Positions 45,001 to 55,059 of a DNA stretch of 64,000 nt are shown in pieces (positions within the stretch are counted from its first letter, which is position 1; every line of letters begins with the position of its first letter). The notes under the pieces are model-generated. The model was not told where the DNA came from, ran no database searches, and saw only the letters and a list, made by a program, of their open reading frames with translations. The translations under genes and the position numbers were made by a program. This DNA is from Tribonema minus (taxonomy: Eukaryota > Sar > Xanthophyceae > Tribonematales > Tribonemataceae), in the NCBI GenBank assembly GCA_017506865.1, contig JAFCMP010000005.1, positions 62,001 through 126,000 on the forward strand, in the 5' to 3' direction.

Positions 45001-46797
45001 GCAACAAAAGAGAGGAGTACGCTCGTGCTGCAAACTTGAGCGTGCCCAACTGCAAGTTGGTGCGTCACCGCGCGCTGCCGCCGTAGCAGCAGCGACATGA
45101 GTGATAACTCAGAGCCATCGAAAGCACTTGCCTCATCCAGAAGCACCTGACGGTATTGAAGCGTGCTGTGCTGCCAGGCACATTACTGGCGCTGTGATAA
45201 AAAAGAATGCAAACTAAAGTGCAAGTTAAAGTTGCTGAGCAGTGGTGTTAGAGGCCGTACCATCTCTCGCGTGCTGGCACCTCAAATAATCTTCATCAGA
45301 CCATGTATGCGACTGTTGAACAGTCAGCATCGGAGTGTGGTGTGCCGCGGTGGGGCTTACAGCAAGGTATGTCCTGTTTTCCTGCCTACATTGCAATCTG
45401 GCTGAGCCCTCCATGCTAATAAAAAATGCAGCCAGCCCACCAGCGATTTGTGGCGGAGACGCTGCTGCTGTAACAACTTCAACTGGAACACTTGCATTAA
45501 CGTACTGTGGTGCATGCCACATCCAACTATTGTGCCAACGGCATGTGCAACTTCGCAAGAAGAAAATGTAACATTGCTCACGGCATTACATAAGATGGCA
45601 GGCACCCAGCAAAGTGCGCTTGGGAATCTGCTATGCACAGCTGATGTTACCGGCAGATCAAAGGACGTGAAGATGATTAGAGCAGCAGTAGGAGCAATTT
45701 CACGGCAACAACAGCACACAATTAGGGTCAGGCGTGGTCATGCATGTGAAAGCGACAGTGAGCAGTAGGGTCAGTAGTAGCAACAGGAGGCGAAAGCGAT
45801 AGGATTGCCCTTTTCCACCGCGCGTGTGAGAACGAGAAATGCGACAGGCGGAATAAGGAGTTGCAATTGAGGCAACGAGGCACGCGGAGCTTGTGAGCGC
45901 GTGCAATAGCCGCGAGGAGCGCTGCGCGAGGTCAAGTGCATGCCTTGACATGTCAATAAGCGAATCTGCGCACGAGTCTCCAAGGAAGGCCTGCCTGCCT
46001 CTGCACGCTCAAGGTCAGGACAGAATGAATGCTGGGACCGAAACCCATGTGCAGTGATTAAGCAATGGGAATGCAGTGAGCAAGAGTGCACGTTTCAAGC
46101 CCGTGTTCCTGTTCTGCTGCGGCCATGGGCACATTCAGAAGGGAGGAGCGCCTGTTTGTTTGAGTGAGTGTGCGAAAGAGAACTGTGGTCGGTGCTGCTT
46201 TTGAGGATATAGAGTGCGACTAGCTCATATAATTACTTCACAGCTGTATATACTTGTGAATGATCGTTTTCTAAACAACTGATGCTTTCAAGGCAAGCGT
46301 GTGCCTGTGCGTACCTCTTTGGCTATCCATTTGGACATCTCCTGGGGTATGCGGCGGGTCAGTATTTCCGCCATTTCCTGGCCAGTAGTGCTGCTACCGC
46401 TGCTGCTGTCCTTGTTTGCGCCCTCGGGAGACTCCGTTATGTCGTCCTCCTCGTCGTCCTCGTCGTAACTGTACAGTTGGTCCAAGCAGCTCTCTTCCAC
46501 GACCTTCATCTTCTCGCGTGCCTCCCCGATGAGGGAGTCAAAGGTCTCTTTCGGGATCTGCATGGCCACCTGCCGCGCGATGCGCCTCGTCAGGACGGAG
46601 ATGGTCACCTGCTCGGTGGACCCCTTGCCCTTAGGAACCTTGACGTCCTCGGCGATAGCGTGCTGCAGAGAGGCAGCGACATCTCGTGCCCACCACTTGT
46701 AGGCCTCCAAACTGCGGTCGCCCTCAGTGCTGGCGGGCTCGGGGGAGTCTGGAGGCACGCTGCTGCCGCCATCTGCCCAGTCCACCTGTGCTGCCAT
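42092..46797 (-). CDS. Four-exon paralog with C-terminal PH-like block (gene B)
   Basis: Exons on the minus strand: 46797-46315, 44723-44403, 43463-43281 and 42259-42092, all phase 0, 384 residues. The frame is also open upstream to a GTG at 46881, but the first ATG at 46797 (MAAQVDWADGG) gives nearly the length of gene A. Alignment by eye supports each joint: LTRRIPQEMSKWIAKE joins IFSQLMAAG as in gene A's LSRRVPQELTRCLAKEIFAQL; DDATQRE joins EAFKKFKLVLARGNG; SRIVK joins IHREATVVYVWHMT. The last exon ends KKMVGFETQREADARILEL and a Lys-rich tail. Exon 2 is acidic and Ser-rich. Both genes probably arose by local duplication; function unknown. Introns are 1.59, 0.94 and 1.02 kb. Confidence 0.75.
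42240..42570 (-). repeat. Three copies of the last acceptor of gene B
   Basis: On the minus strand the 3' splice site GCGCAG|ATCCACCGCGAGG and about 35 following exon bases recur at 42396-42401 and 42557-42562 after the used one at 42257-42262 (spacing 139 and 161 bp). Looser copies may lie near 42770 and 43040. The spacer is rich in GGTGAAGGTGAAG.ACGC. Confidence 0.75.
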
Positions 46798-48176
46798 CGT
46801 TTCTGCCTGCTCGCTGTTGTCCCTTGGTCGTCCGTCAGCCCCAGCGACGCGCTGTGAGGTCGGGCTTGCCGATGAAAGCACTGCAGCAGCTAAGCTCTCG
46901 CTGCTTCGATTTTACAGCTGCTGTAGCTGCTGCTGCTTGCTGGCACTCTCGTCCCTGTGTCTGCGCGTCTGCTGGAGCAAGAAAGAAACTGCCCTTGACG
47001 AGCCTGAATTCCAAGCAGCCTGGCCGCTTGCTGAGGCTAGGAAGTTGCCGTCTGCGTTGAGGTGGCGGAGGCAGCTCTCGCGGCAACGCAGTCTGCGGTG
47101 ATCGCGTGCGAGCTAGGTGCGAATCCGGTCGTCGCGTCGTGATGTTTTTGAGAGCCCTTCGCCGTATGGTGCAATTCGCGAATACGTGCAATTAGCGTCG
47201 ATAACTGCAGAGAAGTCGCGATCCCCTATTAGGCGTGAGCCGGAGCTGGAGGTGCGAAGCTGGCATTACATAGCAGTGTGAAGCTGGAGCAATTTTGTTC
47301 ATCGATGCAGCTGTGCAATCGATGACTCAATGGGTCAGCCCTTGCTCAGGCTGAGGTGTCTGATGCGCACCGATGATAAAATTAGCAGCATGTGTGGTTC
47401 GTCCAGTGCTTCCCGGCTGCACACAACGACAGGCTGTACTTGCATTATGCAACTGTGGTCACTCTGCTTAAGTATGCATTGGCGCACGTCGCCATCGCAG
47501 CCATGTACTGCATGCATGTCGAACCAGCATCATCGGCACTTGTTGCCTGCAGCATAAGGAACAACCACTCTGGCTTGCACCGACAAGACCAGAACCTAGC
47601 ACAGGCTGGCGTAACTGCGCAGCAGAAACTAAAGGTGGCAGACTTGGCACCGCAGCGGGCGATGCGCGAAGGAACACGCATATGCTGACAACAGAATACG
47701 ATATTTTCATTCAAGCCATGAGCAGAGGACTGCGCCACAACAGGCGTATGGATTGGCGGTCAAGGAACATGTATATTTGCAGGGAGCCGCTGCTGTGAAG
47801 CGTCTGTTTGTTTTGCTTGTTTCTGCTGGTTGCGTGGTTTGTTCGCCTGCGCACTTTCACGTGTGCTGTGTGCGCAATGCTGTGTATATGAACCTGCGGA
47901 CCTGCTAGCTGCAAGTCTGCAGCTGGGTGCTGTGCCCTGATGTGGCACTGTCTTGCGTGCGAGCGTAGCTGCAGCTGCAGGTGGTTGTGCTCGCGAGCGC
48001 GTAATCTTCGATTTCAGAGAGTTTCACGCACCTCGCGCCTTGGGCGCCCGCTGGCGGATCTGCAGCAGGCGTCCTCCTCTCAAAGCAAGGGTGCGTGGCA
48101 CGAGTGCGCACGGCGCAACAGCGCGTGGGTGGCGTGTATCCCCCCTGTCGAGCGCTGCCATTGCACCGCTGCGCGC
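46798..48176. other. Intergenic, no gene seen
   Basis: About 1.4 kb holding the 5' flank of gene B and the 3' flank of the DUF1279 gene. No open frame shows recognisable features. Confidence 0.5.
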
Positions 48177-48726
48177 CTATCTATGGCGTCTATCCCTCAG
48201 GCTCCGCCACAAGGGCGCCGGCCTGGGCTTGATGTGCGTGTTCCACACGTCCGCGGCGGCGGGCGTCGCGGTGATGGTAACCACCGCCCGCATGGGGCCC
48301 GTGAGCATGGTCGCTCCGTAGGCGACGGCCAGGTGCCCCGCTGCGGCGTTCGCCGTCAGCAGGTCCTGGTCCATCAGCGGGATCTGCGCCAGCAGCGAGG
48401 TCAGGTCCAGTCCCGACGCGATGGCTGTGTACATGGAGCCCAGCGTGCACACGTACACGGACGAGTGCACGACGCCTGCCACGGGCCCGTACTTGCGGGC
48501 GAAGCGCAGGAGGTTCTCGTGCGACAGCCTCTGCCGCCACGTCGTTTGAGCGGGCTGCTGCTGCTGCTGCTGGTGCTGCTGCTGCTGCTGACGTTGCTCG
48601 ACATTTGAGCTGCTGCTGCTGCTGCTGCTGCTGCTTTGCCGACACGGTTGACACGCCGCGCTGGCGGCCGGCTGCGCGTGCTGCAGGACGCGTCTGAACT
48701 GCCGTACGGAGCCTATGCGTCAACAT
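48177..48726 (-). CDS. DUF1279 / FAM210-type membrane protein
   Basis: The domain reads KYGPVAGVVHSSVYVC, LGSMYTAIASGLDLTSLL, AAAGHLAVAYGATMLTGPMR and VVTITATPAAADVW, which matches the DUF1279 pattern of FAM210 proteins of mitochondria and plastids (two hydrophobic segments, a GlyLeuAsp turn, and the AYG...L.GP.R motif). It ends at a TGA at 48177. The best start is ATG 48726, giving a basic, hydroxylated presequence (MLTHRLRTAVQTRPAARAAG) fitting an organelle transit peptide. However, the presequence and the domain are in different frames separated by CAG/CTG repeats (about 48540-48635), so either a tiny intron or a repeat-length change lies there. Confidence 0.7.
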
Positions 48727-49246
48727 TCAAACAAAGACAACAGTAGCTCAGCTCGTCGTCAAACCAAGCTGCCTAATTGCCAAGCCACGCAAGAGGCAGA
48801 GCCGAAAATCAAAAGTACGGGTACGGGAGTAACAGGTCACGCCGCAGTAGTGGCCCAAGATGGAGCACAAGGTCTGCTTCACGAATGTTGTTCCCCTGCG
48901 AGTTTTGCTGCGCTGCTACCACAATGTATGCTGGCGTGTCAATGGGACATCAAGTGGACAGCCGCACACGGATGTATCTTTGTGAGTGATGTCGCGCACC
49001 TGTGCTCGTCAGAGCTGCTGAGGCGCTGCCAGTTCGAGCCAGTCCCCATACATGTGCAGCGCTCCGCAGCATGCTCGCTGCCTCCCGCCTAACTCTAGCA
49101 CACACAAAAAAATCTCTTCAAGTTCCAGTTGATGTTTGGACTTGCCTCGTGCTCGAGCTCGAACCATCGCGTTGTATTACCTCCTCTTATTGGTTGGCGC
49201 AGCCGGCACTGTTGAATACGCTTGCAACGCCGCGAAGCCGCGGAGC
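48727..49246. promoter_or_regulatory. Divergent intergenic region between DUF1279 and TPR genes
   Basis: About 520 bp separating two start codons that point away from each other, presumably holding both promoters. No TATA element is clear. Confidence 0.35.
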
Positions 49247-50286
49247 ATGTCAGCGGGAAGCGAAGAAGCTGTAGATGGTGGCGCTCCTGCTTCGGAACCT
49301 ACCAAGAAGGATGCAGGTGACGCTGTAGCAGCTGAAGATGAACTGATGAAGAAGGAGAAGTCGTCGATATTCGAAACTAGGTGAGGCTCTTGCATACAAT
49401 CACTCTAAGCTATTGTTGCTTGGTTTTCAAGGTCTTTGGCGACCACAGTGAAAAGAGGGAGGCGGGTTGGGGCAGTTCTGCATGGGGCATACTTCGTATT
49501 TTACCATAACGCCCCTTAGTCCACTTTAACCAAGCAAGCTTCATGGAGGATTGAACCGATATATCATGCCTTCACCCCCCCCTCAGGCTAGCAGATGCCT
49601 CCAAGCTCAGAGAGGCCGGCAATGAGCTCTTCAAAGCTGGCGACCTCGCCGCCGCCGAGCGGCGCTACCGCCGCGCCCTCCACCACGTCGACATGGACGA
49701 ACTTCAAGTTCAGTTCGGCCTAACCGACGCGCACCGCGCCGCGCTCTTCGCCGTCAAGGTCCCCGTGCTCCTCAACATCTGCCAGTGCGCGCTGCGCAGC
49801 GCGGCGCCCGGCGGCGCAGCCGAGGTGATTGAGCTCGCCACCGCGGCCATCGCGATGGACGCGGGGAGCGCCAAGGCGTACTTCTGGCGCGCGAAGGCGC
49901 GCATGGCAGCAGCGGGCGGCGGCGACATAGCGCGCGCGCAGGAGGACATGGCGCGCGCCGCGGAGCTCGCGCCCGGCGACAGGGGCGTGCGCGCGGGGCT
50001 GCAGGCGCTGCGCATGCGCGCGCGCGAGCAGGAGCGGCGGTCGCGGCGCATGTGGAGCGGCCTATTCGAGAGGGCGCGGGGGGGGGCGCGGCAGCTGGGC
50101 GCTGCTGCCGCTGGCGGAGGGGGGAAGGGGGATGGGGGGCTGGGGGTTAGGGGGGCGGCGCAGGGGGTCAGGTTTTTGCATCGGGCGACGATGGCTTTTT
50201 TTGTGGGTACCGTGGCGCTGGCGGTCTTGGGCGCGGTGTTTGTGTATAGGAAGGGCGTGCTCTTCCCGCATCAGCAGGAGCTGTGA
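49247..50286 (+). CDS. TPR protein with C-terminal membrane anchor
   Basis: Exons 49247-49380 and 49587-50286 (phase 2), 277 residues. The frame is open further upstream but without an ATG; the first is at 49247 (MSAGSEEAVDGG). An acidic head is followed by TPR units: LREAGNELFKAGDLAAAERR opens the first, a middle unit contains VLLNICQCALR, and the next contains AYFWRAKARMAAAGG with a following ARAAELAPGDRG. Near the end a basic stretch precedes a single hydrophobic helix (TMAFFVGTVALAVLGAVFVY) and a short tail. This layout matches FKBP8/AIP-type tail-anchored TPR co-chaperones of mitochondria or ER, but no FKBP domain is present. The intron is 206 bp and shows no junction repeats. Confidence 0.75.
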
Positions 50287-51052
50287 GCGCGCTGCAGCGG
50301 CGATAGGCGATTTGTACATGACATCATCACATTTGTAAATATGACATGGTGAGTGCCGCAGTGCAGATCGTGCCACAGGCACTGTGGACATTTTACAAAC
50401 CTTTAGCGTTTAATGGCTGTTTGGCTGTTCTGCGCTTGTTTGCACTGTGTTGTAACTGGTAAGCAGATGTACAACTGAATGTATGCTTGCTGGTTTTTCA
50501 TACGCAGCTGAACATGCGGTTCCCAATGTAGGGACGTGGTGTATTCAAATGTAAGAATCAATTGGAGCCTTTGAGTCATTCGTGGTGTCGAAGAAGCGCT
50601 TCACGGTGTATTCCACCTCAAGTGTAATCACTCGTCTCAAAGCGAGAAAAATGCATACACAGTCAGTGCACCAGTACTGCATGTGCAGAGACACGTAGAA
50701 CAGTCTGAGCACTTGCTCAATAAATTGCTGATAAAGTCATCAAACATGCGTCAGTTCCCACAATCTCATTGCACTGACTCACGGCAGTGAGAGCGTACGC
50801 ATGGCAAACCACACACATATATTGCATGTTTCGCAATGCCGACAACATCGAATAACATGCAGCAGGGGCAATTCTGAAGAGCAGAGGAGCGCTTGCAGCT
50901 TGGATATGTGCTCCTCCCTGCCTGCTCCTATGCTGTTGCATGAGTGCCTCAATGCTCTCCAGCATCCACGCATTGCATACAGGCAAACAGAGGGGTGCAG
51001 GCAAACACAGCAGCTGATCGTCATCCTAGACATGCTGAACTCACAGCGTTGG
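50287..51052. other. Intergenic, no gene seen
   Basis: Moderate-GC sequence between two convergent genes, presumably two 3' UTRs. No motif recognised. Confidence 0.5.
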
Positions 51053-52103
51053 TCATGTGATCATGACAGAAAGGCTAGTGCCGATGCGCAGGGCAGTGCG
51101 GTATGAGCCAGGCATCTGCAGCGTCTGTAGGGATGGTGGTAGGGGACCCAGCTCCTGCTGGTAGCCGCTGCCGAGGCGCAGCACGCGTAGCGAGGGGGGC
51201 ATTGGGCCGAGCGGCTGGTTGAACATTGGTGACTTGCCCAGATCTAGCACCTCCAGCGCATCTGGAAGGGGGCCAAGGGGCTGGTCGAATTCGGGCAAGC
51301 CTATGGTGAGTGTGCGTAGCCCTACCGGCAGCAGCGCCGCAGCATCAGCCAATGGGATGCTCAACGCGATGCCTCCCTCTCCATGGCGCACAGGGTTGTC
51401 CATCTCTGGGTCCTCTATGACTACCAGCTCTCGAAGGGTCGCCGGCAGGTGTGTGAACAGGTGGCTGACGTCGTCATCGACACATGTGCTGCACGAACTT
51501 ATCGTCACACTGACCAGCTGCGACTCCTCGGATACAATGATTGGCCACCCTATGAGGCATGCCTCGACGTAAAGGGTCTCCACACTGGCTGCGATGTCGG
51601 GGAGGCAGTCGCACCTGTCTATTACCAGCAACGGCGCCTGCGGTATGGTGCTCAAAGCTCCCAAGCCGTCTATATTGTACATGGACAACTCACGCAGGCC
51701 TGTCGGAAACAGAAACGAGTCTGGAATGGTCTCCTGGACGAACCATCCATTTATATCCAGGCCCCGGCTGACACTTGAATATTTCCAGAAGCCTCTGAGC
51801 GACCTCCCACTGCGGCACATCGATGGTGAGCGCTTCCATGACAAACCTGCCGTCGGGCAGCGTTGCTGGCACACAATGCCGACCATTCACGTCATCGTCC
51901 AAGATGTAAACTCTCGCTATGGTCTTGCTGGCAACAATGCGCGGGAAGTGGTCCCAGGCAGCTCTGATCAGGTCCACATTACAGCTGCGAGAGCAAACAC
52001 GAGCGACAGAGAGAGGCACATCATTGCACATTCGGCTGCCAAGATCATAGCACAGATACAAGCGTGACTCAAGAAGGGCAGATATGACACAACAGCTTGC
52101 CAT
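51053..52103 (-). CDS. FNIP-like repeat protein (gene C), one frame change
   Basis: Leucine-rich protein with repeats of the FNIP type (LPDALEVLDLGKSPMFNQPL, LPPSLQTLQMPG). From ATG 52103 the first frame carries SVARVCSRSCN, an AWDHFPRIVASKTIARVY segment and DVPQWEVAQRLLEIF; the second frame from about 51775 carries RGLDINGWFVQETIPDSFLF and the repeats to the stop at 51053. Compared with the paralog at 53519-54406, there is one extra base near 51774-51780, so the copy is either a recent pseudogene or the base is an assembly error. The N-terminal part resembles the F-box-plus-repeat layout common for FNIP proteins, but an F-box is not certain. Gene C and its paralog are head to head. Confidence 0.6.
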
Positions 52104-53518
52104 TCATCCACGAGATCATCATAGGCAGGCATTGGCTTACCGATGCCTGCAGCTCTGATACAGTGATCTGCTGAGTGACCAGGCTGACTTGGGGCACAGA
52201 TTGCGTTGCGCCATCACCACCAGCACCAGCTCCTTGGTGTCCATCGTGCCAGTTTGCGCCATCCTCTTCGGCTGATCGCCATCATCGCCATTGCATTGCG
52301 CCATCGATCACACGCACAATCTGCAACTGATTTTTCCTCTCATCTCACCTCTGAAACTTCAACTCACCAGTCTTCAACTCAAACTCAAAGTTCATGCGTG
52401 CACGCAGGAGAAAGAACGACTCGGGAAAGTGGAACCAACGTCGTCAGCCATGCGTGAGCAACTGAAGCTGAAAGCCCAGCGAAGCGCGATGGAGGACAGG
52501 GATTGATACTTTCGGTCATGGCACAACGCAACTTGTGCCCCAAGTCTGCCTGGTCACTCAGCAAGTCACTGCATGGCAGCTGCAGGCATCGGTAAGCAAG
52601 CGATTTGCCTGCAAAATCAGCCTTCACCATAAACTTGCGTAACATGCGCTCGTTTTCACACATCTGGTGTCAGCAAGTCACTGCACCACAGCCGCAGGCA
52701 CCGGGAAGCCACATTTAAGTTGGCAAATTGCCCTGCAGTCATACATTTCTATGAGGCTTGTAAACAATTTTTAGCCGCTGAGGCAAAGCTTCCACGAGGA
52801 ACGACCACTTGTAAACTGTAATTCTTTGCCGGCCACTTGTAAACTGTAATTCTTTGCCGCTGAGGCAAAGCCTCCACGAGGAACCACTTTACAACTATCC
52901 CTGATGGGATGAGTCCAAGCAGCAAGAGCAGGCGCTGCGTTGTATAGGCCTGGATGGTGACGAACCTAAGATACGCGGCTGGCGAGCTCGCGCCGTCGCC
53001 TGTGGCCGGAGCGGCGCTAGGGAGTATCGGGTCTCCGGTTGAACGCTGAGGAAGGCGAATTATGACCCGATTGCCGACAGCATGTGCTGCCGAGAGATTC
53101 CACATGTAGCAGATGCAAAGCAGTGCCTGGCTTTGTCCAAGGCCTCACTACGATTTGTCAATCACGGTCGCTCAACCGGAGCTGTGACGTACCCTGTCAT
53201 TTGCCCAATTTCACCGCCTTGCTGCTTTCTGGACGAAACACCAGTATGTACCACGCACGCATGGCAGACAAGGCTTTGCCCGGTGAACAGCGCATGTAGC
53301 AAAAAAGGCTTAGTCGGGTTACCATGGTTAGTCTACAACGCCAGCCTAGTACCGCGCCGCGGCGCACACGAACGAGTGTGCGCGCCGCTGCCATTCACGT
53401 TGTAGGAATTACATAGCAGGACACGCCGTCGGTAACAGGTGCTGCTTTCTTTACTTTTTGGGCTCGCCCTGTGTCTGCGGTTCAGCTGCGAAGCCATCCA
53501 AGTGCGGTCTGCTGAAAG
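52104..53518. other. Region between the two FNIP-like genes
   Basis: Contains the 5' flanks of both genes. A small direct repeat (CCACTTGTAAACTGTAATTCTTTGCCG and neighbours) occurs at 52805-52860. An upstream exon of the plus-strand gene may lie here but could not be fixed. Confidence 0.4.
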
Positions 53519-54406
53519 TGCCCGCTCTCTGCCGCCCGTGTTTGCAGCTGTAACGTTCTTCTGAGCCAAGATTCTTGGGACCACCTTCCAAGCATCGCCT
53601 CCAGCAAGACCATTGTAACAGTAAGCAGCGACGATGTGGATGACCTCAGTTGGCTGCCAGCGATGCTGCCTGACAGCAAACTCAACATCGAAGACCTCAT
53701 CACGTGGCCGCCAACATGGGAGTGTGCTGCCAGTCTTCTTGATGTCTTCACTGTCAGTCGGCGCCTGAAGTTGGATGGAGAGTACATCAATAGAGACGTT
53801 CCACAATCGTTCCTGTTTCCAACAGGCCTTGACGAACTGGAGCTGATTTTTGCAGTTGGCCTGGCTGGTGTGACCGCCACGTCGCAGGCTTTGTCACTCG
53901 CGATAGCATGGTGCGCTGACCTCCCGCGCATCGCTCCCGTCGTGGAGAGGCTTTGCCTCGAGGCATGTAAGTTTGGCCAGCCAATTTCTATTCCCATGGA
54001 TTCGCAGCTGGTCGCTGTGACGGTGACGTTGTGCCGCTTATATCTCAATGCGCACGTCAGCCACCTGTTTTCACATCTTCCGGCGACCCTTCGAGAGCTG
54101 CAACTCGTGAATGACCCTGCTCTAGATGACCCCGTTGGAGATGAAGAAGTGGGTTTCATCTCCATCAACATCCCGTTGGCAGATGCGCTGCTGCCGGTAG
54201 GACTGCGTACGCTCATCATAGGCTTGCCTGCGTTCAACCAGCCCCTTGGCCCCCTTCCAGACGCAATGGAGGTGCTGGATCTCAGCAGATCACCCAGGTT
54301 CAACCAGGCACTTGGGCTATTGCCTCCGTCCCTTCGCGAGTTGCGCACTGACATTGGCTTCCAGCAAGAGCTGGGTCCCCTACCTGCATCCTACAGACGC
54401 TCGTGA
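53519..54406 (+). CDS. FNIP-like repeat protein (gene D), 5' exon not found
   Basis: Open frame from an AG at 53517-53518 to the TGA at 54406, homologous to gene C over its length: CPLSAARVCSCNV, SWDHLPSIASSKTI, WECAASLLDVF, DVPQSFLFPTGLDELEL, HLFSHLPATLRELQL, LPVGLRTLIIGLPAFNQPL and FNQALGLLPPSLREL. Because no ATG precedes the conserved start in frame (a TGA lies just upstream), this is probably a later exon joined to an upstream one. The C-terminus stops slightly earlier than in gene C. Function unknown; FNIP repeats usually mediate protein binding. Confidence 0.6.
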   Translation, partial: CPLSAARVCSCNVLLSQDSWDHLPSIASSKTIVTVSSDDVDDLSWLPAMLPDSKLNIEDLITWPPTWECAASLLDVFTVSRRLKLDGEYINRDVPQSFLFPTGLDELELIFAVGLAGVTATSQALSLAIAWCADLPRIAPVVERLCLEACKFGQPISIPMDSQLVAVTVTLCRLYLNAHVSHLFSHLPATLRELQLVNDPALDDPVGDEEVGFISINIPLADALLPVGLRTLIIGLPAFNQPLGPLPDAMEVLDLSRSPRFNQALGLLPPSLRELRTDIGFQQELGPLPASYRRS

Positions 54407-55059
54407 TGCCTGGCACTGGCATATACCAAGCTCCCGTGCGCATCGGCGCTAGCCGTTCTGTCACATGATGACCGCTGTGATATCACAATGACTATTATGA
54501 AGATGTTCATGGATGCAGATTCTTTGAGCTCTCTGTTTGTCTGTGTGTGGCCACACCAGTGTCATCCTTGCCGTGTCCACTTCAACTCTGATGTGAAGTT
54601 GATAGTCTGGAAAGCTGCGGGAAAAATGAAAAGGTGATGAGAAAAGAATGTCTCGTCAAGCTTTGCAAGCTCCGAAGCACGCATCTCATGGTTGAGTCAA
54701 GCGGGGCTGACTCAGCTTGCAGAGCATCAAAGGAGGAGTTTGCAAATGAGTTTCTGCTGCACATACATCTTGTACTTCATAGACATATTGTAAGAGATTG
54801 CAGCGTCAGCAGTTGATGAATATGGTTACATGTCAGCATCAGCCTGCTTTCTGCATTTTGGCTTTCTCACTGCTTCCATTAGGTTACAGAGCACCATTGT
54901 CATCCAGTTATTAACCAACTTCAAGTGTATAAGTCTTCGCAAGAGACAGGCGAATGTACATGCTTTACATACAGAAGAGTACATGTGTGCTAGTAGGCCT
55001 CCACGAGATGCGGATAGGTATGTAGCTGTAGCATGTAGCACCATGGCGTAGCAGAGATC
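54407..55059. other. Flank between FNIP-like gene D and the LINE
   Basis: No gene. The last part probably belongs to the 5' untranslated end of the retroelement, whose exact left border I cannot fix without a second copy. Confidence 0.4.

Noticed and set aside
49136-49246. Upstream extension of the TPR protein with a hydrophobic stretch
   Set aside because: The extension starts at a TTG with no in-frame ATG and a stop just before it; the first ATG is at 49247.
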